NCBI RefSeq assembly: GCF_006334915.2
Contig: NZ_VDMA02000003.1
Coordinates: 124,001-188,000, forward strand
Direction of reading: 5' to 3'
Source: Microbispora catharanthi
GTDB taxonomy: Bacteria > Actinomycetota > Actinomycetes > Streptosporangiales > Streptosporangiaceae
Length of the DNA stretch: 64,000 nt
The translations under genes and the position numbers were made by a program. The notes under the pieces were generated by a model. The model searched no databases. It had not been told where the DNA came from and saw only the letters and a program-made list of their open reading frames with translations. Below are positions 7,553-17,328 of the stretch, piece by piece (position 1 is the stretch's first letter; every line of letters starts with the position of its first letter).

Positions 7553-8809
7553 TCAGGACCCGAGGCGCCAGGAGTGGAGATACTCCTCCTGCTCGTCGGT
7601 GAGCGCGTCGATCGAGATCCCGGCGGCGGCGAGCTTCAGGCGGGCCACCTCGGCGTCGATGTCGGCCGGGACGTCGTACACCCCGGGAGCCAGCCGGACC
7701 GACTCCCGGACCAGCCATGCGACGGCGAGGGCCTGGGCGGAGAACGACATGTCCATCACCGCGGCCGGGTGCCCCTCCGCGGCGGTCAGGTTCACCAGGC
7801 GCCCCTCGGCGAGCAGCAGCAGCCTGCGGCCGTTCTCCAGGACGTACTCGTCGGTGTTGGGCCGGATCCCGAAGCGCACCTCGCGCGCCATCTCCTCCAG
7901 TGCCCGTACGTCGATCTCGACGTCGAAGTGGCCCGCGTTCGCGAGGATCGCGCCGTCCTTCATCGCGGCCATGTGCTCGGCGCGGATGACGTCGCGGTTG
8001 CCGGTGACGGTCACGAACACGTCGCCGGTCTCGGCGGCCAGGCTCATCGGCCGTACGTCGTAGCCCTGCAGGGCGGCGTCGAGGGCCTTGACCGGGTCGA
8101 TCTCGGTGACGATGACCCGCGCGCCGAGGCCCTTGGCCCGCTCCGCGACGCCCCGGCCGCAGAAGCCGAAGCCCGCCACGACCACGGTGCGGCCCGCCAG
8201 CAGGACGTTGGTGGCCCGCATGATGCCGTCGAGCGTCGACTGGCCGGTGCCGTAACGGTTGTCGAACATCCGCTTGGTCCGGGTGTCGTTCACCGCGACC
8301 ATCGGGAAGCGCAGCGCGTTCTCCGAGGCCATCTGGCGCAGCCGGATGATCCCGGTCGTGGTCTCCTCGCAGCCGCCGATGACGCCGTCGAGGAGTTCGA
8401 CCCGCTCGGTGTGCAGGGTGTTGACGAGGTCGCATCCGTCGTCGAGCACGACGTTCGGCGCGATGTCGAGCGCCTGGTGGATGTGCCGGTAGTAGGTCGC
8501 CTTGTCCACCCCGGCGCGGGCGTGCACGGCGATGCCGTACGTTCTCAGCGCCTCGGCGACGTCGTCCTGCGTGGACAGGGGGTTGGACGCGGCCAGGGCG
8601 ATCTGGGCGCCTCCCTCCCGCAGCGCCCCGAGGAGCACCGCCGTCTCGGCGGTCACGTGCAAGCAGGCGGCGATGCGCAGGCCGCCGAGCGGCCGGTCGG
8701 CGCCGAAACCGGCGCCGATCGCCTGGAGGACGGGCATCGACCGGGCCGCCCACTCGATGCGCCGCTCTCCGGCCTCCGCGCTGTCCGCCGCGATGTCCGG
8801 CTGAATCAC
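7553..8809 (-). CDS. Adenosylhomocysteinase paralogue, short archaeal-like form
   Basis: A 418-residue member of the SAH hydrolase family, which splits S-adenosylhomocysteine to adenosine and homocysteine using bound NAD. NDTRTKRMFDNRYGTGQS holds the catalytic Lys and Asp positions, EETTTGI is conserved, and VVVAGFGFCGRG is the NAD-binding GxGxxGxG. It lacks the about 40-residue insert near residue 150 and the KPDHYRY tail of its neighbour, ending in EQEEYLHSWRLG like archaeal and Thermotoga enzymes. The GTG at 8809 has AGGAGG nine bases upstream. It lies 64 bases downstream of the canonical gene and is probably co-transcribed. A different nucleoside preference, such as S-inosylhomocysteine as reported for a methanogen homologue, is possible but unproven. 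Confidence 0.88.
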   Translation of the reverse strand: MIQPDIAADSAEAGERRIEWAARSMPVLQAIGAGFGADRPLGGLRIAACLHVTAETAVLLGALREGGAQIALAASNPLSTQDDVAEALRTYGIAVHARAGVDKATYYRHIHQALDIAPNVVLDDGCDLVNTLHTERVELLDGVIGGCEETTTGIIRLRQMASENALRFPMVAVNDTRTKRMFDNRYGTGQSTLDGIMRATNVLLAGRTVVVAGFGFCGRGVAERAKGLGARVIVTEIDPVKALDAALQGYDVRPMSLAAETGDVFVTVTGNRDVIRAEHMAAMKDGAILANAGHFDVEIDVRALEEMAREVRFGIRPNTDEYVLENGRRLLLLAEGRLVNLTAAEGHPAAVMDMSFSAQALAVAWLVRESVRLAPGVYDVPADIDAEVARLKLAAAGISIDALTDEQEEYLHSWRLGS

Positions 8810-8873
8810 GCCGTCTGCCTCCTGACGGGGGGCGCGGGCCGGGCCCACGCCCCCGTCGTCGTGCGAGTGACCG

Positions 8874-10301
<1,428 letters not shown>

Positions 10302-10469
10302 GAGTGTCTCCTCCGTTGTCCGTCGGTGCGAGTTTAGGCGTCGCGGACGCAGGAGCGCATACGCAGGCCCGCGAACCTGACACAAGAATGTGAGATTCCC
10401 TCGCTGACGGGTGCCGGAGGGCCGCAGGACTGTCTAGCGTGGACCCCAGGAACGGGGACCGGAGGCACG

Positions 10470-10802
10470 ATGCGCATCACCGAGGCGGCCAGGCGGCTCG
10501 GCATGTCCCCCCGGATGTTGCGCTACCGGGAGGCTCTCGGCCTGCTGCCGCCCGTACGGGACAAGGGCGCCCACCGGCGCTTCGGGCCCGACGAACTGGA
10601 GGCGGTGCGCCAGGCGATGGAGCTGGAGCGGCGGTTCGACGTCTCGCCGGCCGAACTGGCCTTCGCGCTCCGGGCGCTGTCCGAGCCCGCGGTGGCCCAG
10701 GCCGTACGCGACCTCGGCGTGCGCATCGGGCGAATCCAGGCGCCGCGCCGGGCGCTCGACTTCGAGAAGGAGAAGGCCCTGCGGCTGCTGCGGCACCGGT
10801 GA
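10470..10802 (+). CDS. Small MerR-family transcriptional regulator
   Basis: A 110-residue regulator with a MerR winged helix at the N-terminus: MRITEAARRLGMSPRMLRYRE for the helix-turn-helix, then PPVRDKGAHRRFGPDELEAV for the wing. A short helical region replaces the effector domain, so this is a minimal MerR or BldC/MerR-like protein. There are no Cys residues for metal sensing. The ATG is supported by CCGGAGGCACG upstream. It is divergent from ahcY, which it might regulate together with itself, but no clear operator is visible in the 168-base gap. Confidence 0.85.
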   Translation: MRITEAARRLGMSPRMLRYREALGLLPPVRDKGAHRRFGPDELEAVRQAMELERRFDVSPAELAFALRALSEPAVAQAVRDLGVRIGRIQAPRRALDFEKEKALRLLRHR

Positions 10803-10832
10803 GCCAGGCGCTCGAAGTCAGGCGCTCGGAGG

Positions 10833-12212
10833 TCAGGCGCCGACCACGAGGTGCAGGTCGTCCGCCCGCAGGGAGTCGGCCGTGACGTACGGCTGCTCGC
10901 TGACGATGTCGGTCATCGTCAGCGGGACGTTCAGGGACGGCACCAGTTTGAGTGCCCTGACCAGCAGGTTGGGGTGATCGGCCGTGAACTCCTGCGGCAC
11001 GCCGAGGAGCTTGGCGGTCATCTTCGTCGTGCAGATCACCACGTTGCCCTCGAAGGTGAACGTGCTGCCGGTCAGCGTCGTCGGGCCCATGGTCTGCTGG
11101 GGCTGCTCCAGCACGGCCTTGTCCATGGTGAAGCGGAGCATCTTGACGGTGCCGGTCGCGGTGGGCATCTCGACCACGCCGGTGAACTTCATCCCGGTCA
11201 TGGTCAGCGAGGGCGCGCGGACGGCGGCCGTCTCGGTCGCGACCGTCACCGCTCCATGCGCGGAGGAGCCCCCCGGCTCGTCCTGGCCGTCCGCCCCCGG
11301 CGACGGCGAGGGACTCTTCCTGCCGGTGAGCGACCCCACGGCGTCCTTCAGGTTCGTGGGCAGGGTCGTCGGCAGGGCCGTGGGGACCGCGCTGGGCAGG
11401 ACGCCCTGGAGGGCGTCGGACAGACCGCCGGGAACGGCGCTCGGGACGACACCGGGCAGGAGGGAACCGCCCTGCCCGCCCGGTCCGGGGTCCTCCCGCG
11501 CCATGCCCGTCCCGGCCGCCAGGATGACGGGCAGCACGGCGATGGCCAGCGCCTTGGCCGCGGGGCCCGGACCCGTGTCGCCCCGCCCGCCGTCGTCCGG
11601 ACGTACGCCACCGTCGTCGGGGCCGTCATCGGGGCTCTCGTCGGAGTCGCCGGGGCCGTCCTCGCGCTTGCCGGAGGAAGGATCGGCCTCGCGGCGGACG
11701 CGGGCGACCAGGACGCGCGGGCCCTCGCCCGCGGGCTCCACGGGCTGCTGCGGCCGGGTGGCCTCCTGAAGTTCGTCCCCGCTGACCACCCGGCGCTCGG
11801 TGAAGGTGATTCCCCCTTCCGCCGGCGCGCGGGGTGCGGCGGGCTCGATCGGCGCGGCACCGGCCTCGGTGGTCTCCGCGGGCGCCCAGGCCACCGCGAG
11901 CGCGCCTCCGACCAGGCCGAGCAGCATGCCGATCAGGAAGCCGCCCAGGTTGGCGTAGACGAACGACGCGATCGAGACCAGTACGGCGACCACGCCGAGG
12001 AAGGCCCGCTGGCCGGGCTGGAGCCAGATCATCAGGCCCAGGATGATCAGCACCAGCGCGATCAGGTAGGTGGCGCCGACCGTGCCCGACTGGATGACGA
12101 GCGGCAGGGCCTGGGTCGCGAACGGGATGCTCAGCAACTCCAGGCCGGCCGCGAGCACCAGCAGCCCGCCCCAGAACGGCCGTGACCGCCGCCATTTCAC
12201 CGGCCGCTCCAT
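10833..12212 (-). CDS. DUF6114 membrane protein with C-terminal beta-rich domain
   Basis: A 459-residue protein. Four hydrophobic helices occupy about residues 10-105 (LVLAAGLELLSIPFATQAL, YLIALVLIILGLMIW, AFLGVVAVLVSIASFVYANL, FLIGMLLGLVGGALAVAW). An acidic, Pro/Gly-rich disordered stretch follows (about 110-310) with a further hydrophobic segment (ALAIAVLPVILAAGTGMA), and a beta-rich domain ends the chain (about 320-459). The tail has alternating Thr/Val strands such as VKMLRFTMDKAVLEQP and TLTGSTFTFEGNVVI. ATG at 12212 overlaps the upstream stop by one base (TGATG), so translation is coupled to the DUF6230 gene. The pair recurs in actinobacteria and its function is unknown; an envelope role is inferred. 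Confidence 0.8.
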   Translation of the reverse strand: MERPVKWRRSRPFWGGLLVLAAGLELLSIPFATQALPLVIQSGTVGATYLIALVLIILGLMIWLQPGQRAFLGVVAVLVSIASFVYANLGGFLIGMLLGLVGGALAVAWAPAETTEAGAAPIEPAAPRAPAEGGITFTERRVVSGDELQEATRPQQPVEPAGEGPRVLVARVRREADPSSGKREDGPGDSDESPDDGPDDGGVRPDDGGRGDTGPGPAAKALAIAVLPVILAAGTGMAREDPGPGGQGGSLLPGVVPSAVPGGLSDALQGVLPSAVPTALPTTLPTNLKDAVGSLTGRKSPSPSPGADGQDEPGGSSAHGAVTVATETAAVRAPSLTMTGMKFTGVVEMPTATGTVKMLRFTMDKAVLEQPQQTMGPTTLTGSTFTFEGNVVICTTKMTAKLLGVPQEFTADHPNLLVRALKLVPSLNVPLTMTDIVSEQPYVTADSLRADDLHLVVGA

Positions 12213-12805
12213 CAGAAGCACTCGTGCGCGCCAGGCTCCACGGCCAGCTTCAGCCCGGGCAGCTTGAACGTGGCCGCGTTGACCGCCCAGGAGACCTGCC
12301 GGAAGTCCTTGATGGTGACCCCTGCGGCCTGCTGGCCGAACATCCCCGCCGCGCCCTGGCCTTCAGGCACCTGGTCGAGGGAGCTCGCGTCGCGGCCCGC
12401 CTCCAGCTTCGTGAAGACCGCGTTGCCCTCGATCTGGGTGGCGTCGACGATCATGTTCTCGGCGATCACCGGGTCCTTTCCGGTGCCGGCGGTGATCCGG
12501 ATGGTCACGGCGCCGACGGGCGACTTCACCAGCACCGTCTGGCACATGTTGGTCAGGGTGGCCCTGCGGATGCCGGAGACGGCGACCGGGATCTTCTGGC
12601 CCTTCTTGTTCTCGACCGTGCTGCCGTACTGCACGAAGCCCTGACCCTGCAGCGTGTCCGCGGAGACCTTGAACGTGTCACCCGAGACCACGAACGACGC
12701 GCCGATCGCCCCCTCGGCGGTCGCGCCGACCAGCACGGAGGCGACCGCGAGCGCGGGCACGAAGACGAGGGCGAATCGTTTCCACCGCACGCGTCCCTGA
12801 ATCAT
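12212..12805 (-). CDS. DUF6230 family exported protein
   Basis: A 197-residue protein with one N-terminal hydrophobic helix (about 11-33, signal or anchor) after a basic RVRWKRF stretch. The rest is a beta-rich domain with repeated short strands (FVVSGDTFKVSADTLQGQGF, TVLVKSPVGAVTIRITAG, MIVDATQIEGNAVFTKL) and two Cys, one of them third-last before the C-terminal Phe. GGAGGTGACTC precedes the ATG, so the start is firm. Its downstream partner is the coupled DUF6114 membrane protein, whose C-terminal domain looks similar in style. Relatives are sometimes labelled cholesterol esterase in databases, but no serine-hydrolase motif is visible. Function unknown. Confidence 0.82.
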   Translation of the reverse strand: MIQGRVRWKRFALVFVPALAVASVLVGATAEGAIGASFVVSGDTFKVSADTLQGQGFVQYGSTVENKKGQKIPVAVSGIRRATLTNMCQTVLVKSPVGAVTIRITAGTGKDPVIAENMIVDATQIEGNAVFTKLEAGRDASSLDQVPEGQGAAGMFGQQAAGVTIKDFRQVSWAVNAATFKLPGLKLAVEPGAHECF

Positions 12806-12937
12806 GAGTCACCTCCGGGGGTAAACCAGCCGTAATGTAAAGGTAAAGTTACCGACCGGTACCGCCCGCACTGAAGTGACTGAGCATCACATTTCAATTA
12901 CGGTGCGCAAGGAAATACGGCTACCCCGTAACAGGGG

Positions 12938-13879
12938 TTATGCCCCGGCGTGCTGCTCCGAGGCCGCGTCCGCCCGGTAGAGGTCCGGCTCCAGGTAGAT
13001 CACCCTGGCCATCGGAACCGCCTCGCGGATGCGCCGTTCGGCCTCGTCGATGCCTCGCGCCACCTCGCCGGCGGTGTCGTCGTGCTCCACCGCGATCTTG
13101 GCGGCGACCAGCAGCTCCTCCGGGCCGAGGTGCAGGGTGCGCAGGTGGATGACCCGGCTGACCTCGGGGGCGGCTTCCAGGGCGGCGCAGATCTTGTCCT
13201 CCACCTCGGGCGTCGCGCTCTCGCCGATCAGCAGCGACTTGGTCTCGGTGGCCAGGATGATCGCGATCACCGCGAGCAGCAGGCCGATGACGAGGCTGCC
13301 CACGCCGTCCCACGCGCCGTTGCCGGTGACCACGGCCATCGTCACGCCGAACAGCGCGAAGACCAGGCCGAGCAGCGCGCCGAAGTCCTCCAGCAGCACG
13401 ACCGGAAGTTCGGGGGCCTTCGCCCTGCGGATGAACGCCACCCAGGAGTGGTCGCCCTTGAGCGCGCTCGACTCCTTGATGGCCGTACGGAACGAGAAAC
13501 CCTCGGCGACGATCGCGAAGATCAGCACCGCGAAGGCCCAGACCGGCGACTCCACGGGCTGCGGGTCGGCGATCTTGTGCCAGCCCTCGTACAGGGAGAA
13601 CAGGGCACCGATCGTGAACAGCACCACGGCCACCACGAACGCGTAGAAGTAGCGCTCCCGGCCGTAGCCGAAGGGATGCTTGCGGGTCCTCCCCTTGGCG
13701 GCGCGCTTGCCGCCGAGCATCAGCAGCGCCTGGTTGCCGGAGTCGGCCACGGAGTGGACCGACTCGGCGAGCATCGAGGACGACCCGGTGAACAGGAACG
13801 CCACGAACTTCGCCACAGCGATCGCGAGATTGGCGCCGAGCGCCGCGAGGATCGCCTTGGTACCGCCACCCGCACTCAC
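12938..13879 (-). CDS. Cation diffusion facilitator family transporter
   Basis: A 313-residue divalent-metal/proton antiporter of the CDF family with about six helices. TM2 has His42 and Asp46 in ESVHSVADSGNQ; TM5 has Glu164/Asp165 in VVLLEDFGALLG in place of the HxxxD of classical zinc exporters, a pattern resembling the ZnT9/SLC30A9-like branch. The cytosolic C-terminal domain (about 215-300) has the ferredoxin-like metal-binding fold. GAGGAGTTCAAC precedes the GTG. It is likely a zinc, iron or manganese transporter; the altered TM5 site makes the metal uncertain. A 5-bp hairpin (12923-12938) follows the stop. Confidence 0.92.
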   Translation of the reverse strand: MSAGGGTKAILAALGANLAIAVAKFVAFLFTGSSSMLAESVHSVADSGNQALLMLGGKRAAKGRTRKHPFGYGRERYFYAFVVAVVLFTIGALFSLYEGWHKIADPQPVESPVWAFAVLIFAIVAEGFSFRTAIKESSALKGDHSWVAFIRRAKAPELPVVLLEDFGALLGLVFALFGVTMAVVTGNGAWDGVGSLVIGLLLAVIAIILATETKSLLIGESATPEVEDKICAALEAAPEVSRVIHLRTLHLGPEELLVAAKIAVEHDDTAGEVARGIDEAERRIREAVPMARVIYLEPDLYRADAASEQHAGA

Positions 13880-13913
13880 GTTGAACTCCTCATTTCAATC
13901 GGCCGAGGCGATC

Positions 13914-15068
13914 CTATTGGGAAATCCTGGCCTGGAGTTCCGTCGCCGCCGCGGCCGACGCCGGGTCCGTCCCGTACCCGAGAGCGAGGTAGACACTCGC
14001 GTAGTCGCACAGGCCGACCAGGGCGGCGAGCCGGTCCAGCGGGTGCACGCCCTCGGCCAGGATCTCGGACACCGGAACCCCCCGGTCCTCGGCCAGCCGT
14101 ACGGCGGCCGTGCGGGACCTGGTCACCTGCGGGTGCTCCTCCACGTCGCGCAGCAGGAACAGGCGCAGGCGCGTGCCCTCCCCCGCCTCGTCGGCGAACG
14201 GGTCGGCGAAGATGTCCCGCCCGGCGAGAGGACCGTCGAACGTCACGATCTGATTGTGGGCGGCCTCGGGCAGCTCCCCCCAGATGGCCGGGTAGCCCGC
14301 GTCCTCGCTCAGCCGGTCGGCCAGGCGGTGGGCCGCCACCGCGGCCAGCGGCGAGGTGCCCCAGATGACCGGAAGCGTCCCGGCCAGGTCCATCGCCAGC
14401 GTCTTGCCGGGGTTGATGAACGACTCGCTCGACGGGCGGCACCGATGGGCCAGGTCCTCCAGCCGCTTGGCCACCGACTCGAACTCGCTCTCCCCGGCCG
14501 GGAGCAGCCCGAGCGCGGCCGCCGCCAGGATCGGCGGCACCATGAGCGACCACAGGGTGGCCCTCGGCTGCCCGGCCACCCCGGTCGCCCCGCCCACCGG
14601 CACGTACGGCCCGCCCGCGCGCTCGACCAGGGCCGACAGCGGCGTGTCGGGCGCGCCCGCGCCCACGAGCGCGCACCCGCGCCGTACGGCCTCGGCGGTC
14701 GCGGCGACGGTCTCCTCGGTCCTGCCGGAGCGGGAGACGGCGATGACGAGATCGGCGGCGCCGACCCAGCCGGGCAGCCGGTGGCCGCGCACCGTCACCA
14801 CCGGGACCGGGGCGCCATACCGGCACAGCGCCTCGAGCACGTCGCCCACGAGGGCGGAGGCGCCCACGCCCGCCACGACGATCGCGCGGGGTCGGCCGTC
14901 CCGGCCGACCCGGGCCACGCCGTTCTCCACCGCCGATCGGTAGGCCGCCCGCACCTGGGCGGCCGACGACGCGACGGAGCGGAGCACGCCGGAGGGGTCG
15001 CCCTCCACCAGGTATGCCTGGTCGTCGAGCCGGTCGGGCTCGAACCGGGCCCCTCCGGCACCACTCAT
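13914..15068 (-). CDS. SIS-domain sugar-phosphate isomerase-like protein
   Basis: A 384-residue protein with two SIS domains, like the bifunctional phosphoglucose/phosphomannose isomerases. The first contains ARPRAIVVAGVGASALVGDV-type sugar-phosphate binding (about 55-75) and DLVIAVSRSGRTEETVA; the second has CRPSSESFINPGKTLAMDLA and the catalytic-region EAAHNQIVTFDG. Such enzymes interconvert glucose-6-P, fructose-6-P and mannose-6-P. Its place upstream of ManB fits supply of mannose-6-phosphate. ATG at 15068 follows a GAGGG stretch; a longer start at 15101 lacks homology. The equivalent position in M. tuberculosis is Rv3256c, whose activity I cannot confirm. Confidence 0.85.
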   Translation of the reverse strand: MSGAGGARFEPDRLDDQAYLVEGDPSGVLRSVASSAAQVRAAYRSAVENGVARVGRDGRPRAIVVAGVGASALVGDVLEALCRYGAPVPVVTVRGHRLPGWVGAADLVIAVSRSGRTEETVAATAEAVRRGCALVGAGAPDTPLSALVERAGGPYVPVGGATGVAGQPRATLWSLMVPPILAAAALGLLPAGESEFESVAKRLEDLAHRCRPSSESFINPGKTLAMDLAGTLPVIWGTSPLAAVAAHRLADRLSEDAGYPAIWGELPEAAHNQIVTFDGPLAGRDIFADPFADEAGEGTRLRLFLLRDVEEHPQVTRSRTAAVRLAEDRGVPVSEILAEGVHPLDRLAALVGLCDYASVYLALGYGTDPASAAAATELQARISQ

Positions 15069-15144
15069 GCCACGCCCTCGCCTGGCGGCTCGGGCTGGCA
15101 TTCGCGAATCGCACTGTGCTTATTGATTCGCTCGCTCCGCTCGC

Positions 15145-15318
15145 TCATGCCTTGCGGGCCTCGTCGACGAGGAGCACCGGGATGTCGTCACGCACCGGAT
15201 AGACCAGCCCGCACGACTCCGAGGTGCAGGCCAGCTCGTCCGCGTCGGGCACCGCGCGGAGCGGGGACTTGCACGCCGGGCAGGCGAGGATGTCCAGCAG
15301 CCAGTCGTCGATCTTCAA
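15145..15318 (-). CDS. Trm112-like zinc-ribbon protein
   Basis: A 57-residue protein missed by length-limited gene finding. From a TTG at 15318 it reads MKIDDWLLDILACPACKSPL, later ADELACTSESCGLVYPV and DDIPVLLVDEARKA. The CPxC...C....C pattern and the YPVRDDIPVLL ending are diagnostic of Trm112/UPF0434. In eukaryotes Trm112 is a small activating subunit of several methyltransferases; the bacterial role is mostly unknown. AAGGAG eight bases upstream supports the TTG start. It sits four bases after the manB stop, in one operon, a conserved actinobacterial arrangement. Confidence 0.9.
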   Translation of the reverse strand: MKIDDWLLDILACPACKSPLRAVPDADELACTSESCGLVYPVRDDIPVLLVDEARKA

Positions 15319-15322
15319 CTCG

Positions 15323-16678
15323 TCAGCTCCTTACAACGGCGAGCACTTCGTCTCGAACTGCGGCGACCTTCTCCTCGTCGGCGGCCTCCGCGTTGAGCCG
15401 GAGCAGCGGCTCGGTGTTGGACGGACGCAGGTTGAACCACCAGTCCGGACCGCTGACGGTGAGTCCGTCCAGCTCGTCGAAGGTAACACCCTCCCGGCCC
15501 GAGAAGGTCTCGCGTACCCGGGCCAGGGCGGCGGCCTGGTCCTCGACCCTGCTGTTGATCTCCCCGGAGGCGGCGTAGCGCGAGTACTGGGACAGCACCT
15601 CCGACAGCGGCCGGTCCTGCTCGCCCAGCGCGGCGAGCACGTGCAGGGCGGCCAGCATGCCCGAGTCGGCGAACCAGAAGTCGCGGAAGTAGTAGTGGGC
15701 CGAGTGCTCGCCGCCGAAGACGGCGCCGGTGCGGGCCATCTCCGCCTTGATGAACGAGTGGCCGACGCGGGTGCGGACGGGCTTGCCGCCGTGCTCGCCG
15801 ACGATCTCCGGCACGCCCTTGGAGGTGATCAGGTTGTGGATGATCGTGGCGCCGGGGTTCTTGGCCAGTTCGCGCACCGCGACCAGCGCCGTGATCGTGG
15901 ACGGCGGGACCGACTCGCCCCGCTCGTCGATGACCCAGCACCGGTCGGCGTCGCCGTCGAAGGCGATGCCGATGTCCGCGCCCTGCGAGACGACCGCCTT
16001 CTGCAGGTCGCGCAGGTTCTCCGGCTCGATCGGGTTGGCCTCGTGGTTGGGGAAGCTGCCGTCGAGCTCGAAGTAGAGCGGGGTCAGCTCGATCGGCAGG
16101 CCCTTGAAGACCTCCGGGACCGTGTAGCCGCCCATGCCGTTCCCGGCGTCCACGACCACCTTCAGCGGCCGGATGCCCGACAGGTCGACCAGCGTCTTCA
16201 AGTGGGCGGCGTAGCCTTCCAGCAGGTTCCGCTCGGTCACCGTGCCCTTGCCGGGCTCGCCCCCCAGTCCGGTGTCGAGCAGTTCGGCCGCGCGGTCGCG
16301 GATCTGCAGCAGGCCGGTGTCGGTGCCCACCGGCACGGCGCCCGCCCGGCACATCTTCATACCGTTGTACTTGGCCGGGTTGTGGCTCGCGGTGAACATG
16401 ACGCCCGGCAGGTTGAGACTGCCGCTGGCGTAGTAGAGCATGTCGGTCGAGCCGAGCCCGGCGCTGATCACGTCGGCGCCCCGGGAGTTCGCGCCCCGCG
16501 CGAACGCCGCGGCCAGCGGGCCGGAGGAGGTGCGCATGTCGTGCGCCATCACCACCGAGGACGCGCCGGTCAGCTCGACGAAGGCCGCCCCGACGGCCTG
16601 TGCGATCTCCTCGTCGAGCTCGTCCGGCACCACGCCGCGCACGTCGTACGCCTTGAAGATCCTGCTGAGGTCGGCCAC
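15323..16678 (-). CDS. manB: Phosphomannomutase/phosphoglucomutase
   Basis: A 451-residue alpha-D-phosphohexomutase that interconverts hexose 6-phosphate and hexose 1-phosphate in the cytosol. It has the phosphoserine loop TASHNPAKYNG (Ser98), the Mg-binding loop DGDADRC (Asp241, 243, 245), the sugar-binding GGEHSAHYYF region and the C-terminal phosphate loop RPSNTEPLLR. Length is normal for the family. GTG at 16678 is preceded by AGGGG. With ManC in this window it would supply GDP-mannose for mannosylated lipids and glycans. Its M. tuberculosis counterpart lies in the same gene order. Confidence 0.95.
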   Translation of the reverse strand: MADLSRIFKAYDVRGVVPDELDEEIAQAVGAAFVELTGASSVVMAHDMRTSSGPLAAAFARGANSRGADVISAGLGSTDMLYYASGSLNLPGVMFTASHNPAKYNGMKMCRAGAVPVGTDTGLLQIRDRAAELLDTGLGGEPGKGTVTERNLLEGYAAHLKTLVDLSGIRPLKVVVDAGNGMGGYTVPEVFKGLPIELTPLYFELDGSFPNHEANPIEPENLRDLQKAVVSQGADIGIAFDGDADRCWVIDERGESVPPSTITALVAVRELAKNPGATIIHNLITSKGVPEIVGEHGGKPVRTRVGHSFIKAEMARTGAVFGGEHSAHYYFRDFWFADSGMLAALHVLAALGEQDRPLSEVLSQYSRYAASGEINSRVEDQAAALARVRETFSGREGVTFDELDGLTVSGPDWWFNLRPSNTEPLLRLNAEAADEEKVAAVRDEVLAVVRS

Positions 16679-16771
16679 TGCACGCCCCTAAAAGTCGTTA
16701 AGTCTTCGCACCTGAGCCTATAGCGCCTGATTGCCCACGCAATGAGCCCTCCAACGCGCCGCGTGCGATCT

Positions 16772-16799
16772 CATCGCGGGGTGTTATCGCGGGGTGTCA
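16772..16799. repeat. 13-bp direct repeat at end of DUF3499 gene
   Basis: ATCGCGGGGTGT occurs twice in a row (starting about 16773 and 16786) across the stop region of the DUF3499 gene and the gap before manB. It may be a slippage product that shifted the gene's end. Confidence 0.55.
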
Positions 16800-17162
16800 T
16801 CGCTCCCTGTTCGGCTGGGCGGACTTGAGCACCCGGAGGTGACCCCGGCGGCCCACCTCGACCGCCTGGCCGACGGGCTCGCCGGCGGCGGGAGCGGGGC
16901 GGGCGGCCTCGCGGACCGCGTTCGCCAAGGCCTCCAGATCGTCCCCGCTCGGGGAGACGGACTCGGACGGAAGGCGCACGACCTCCCATCCCCTGGGGGC
17001 GGTGAGCCGTTCCGCGTGCTCCGCGCACAGGTCGTAGCAGTGAGGCTCGACGTACGTCGCCAGAGGGCCGAGTACGGCGGTCGAGTCGGCGTAGACATAC
17101 GTGAGTGTGAAGACGGCAGGCTGCCTGCAGGCGGTACGGGAACAGCTGCGGACGGGGCTCAC
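16797..17162 (-). CDS. DUF3499 family small zinc-ribbon-like protein
   Basis: A 121-residue protein of actinobacterial family DUF3499. The N-terminal half has two Cys pairs (Cys7/Cys12 and Cys42/Cys46: RSCSRTACR and PHCYDLCAEHAERL) that look like a zinc ribbon, with TLTYVYADSTAVLGPLA between them. The C-terminal half is a variable Arg/Ala-rich tail. The start is a GTG beside the divergent gap. It always sits between manB and the metallopeptidase-like gene in actinobacteria (Rv3258c position in M. tuberculosis). Function unknown. Confidence 0.9.
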   Translation of the reverse strand: MSPVRSCSRTACRQPAVFTLTYVYADSTAVLGPLATYVEPHCYDLCAEHAERLTAPRGWEVVRLPSESVSPSGDDLEALANAVREAARPAPAAGEPVGQAVEVGRRGHLRVLKSAQPNRER

Positions 17163-17328
17163 GGAGGGACCGTATCCGGTCCGCGTTCACATTGCCACCA
17201 CCCCGCCGCTCTTATTGAACGTGTCGCCACAATTCCGCGATCTCTGAAGTCGATATGACGTTGGTGGGCAAAGCGGACACGACCCACGGGAGCCACCGCA
17301 CCGGTGGGCCGGGCTTTAAGCTGACTGC

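Noticed and set aside
6033-8753. A 906-residue reading frame on the reverse strand across the permease and SAH hydrolase paralogue
   Set aside because: It is Arg/Gly/Asp-rich antisense noise typical of high-GC DNA, with no recognisable domain, and overlaps two well-supported genes.
10302-10469. A possible SAH riboswitch upstream of ahcY
   Set aside because: I looked for the conserved core and pseudoknot pattern in the 168-base gap and did not see it; only a plain leader with GGAGGAG is evident.
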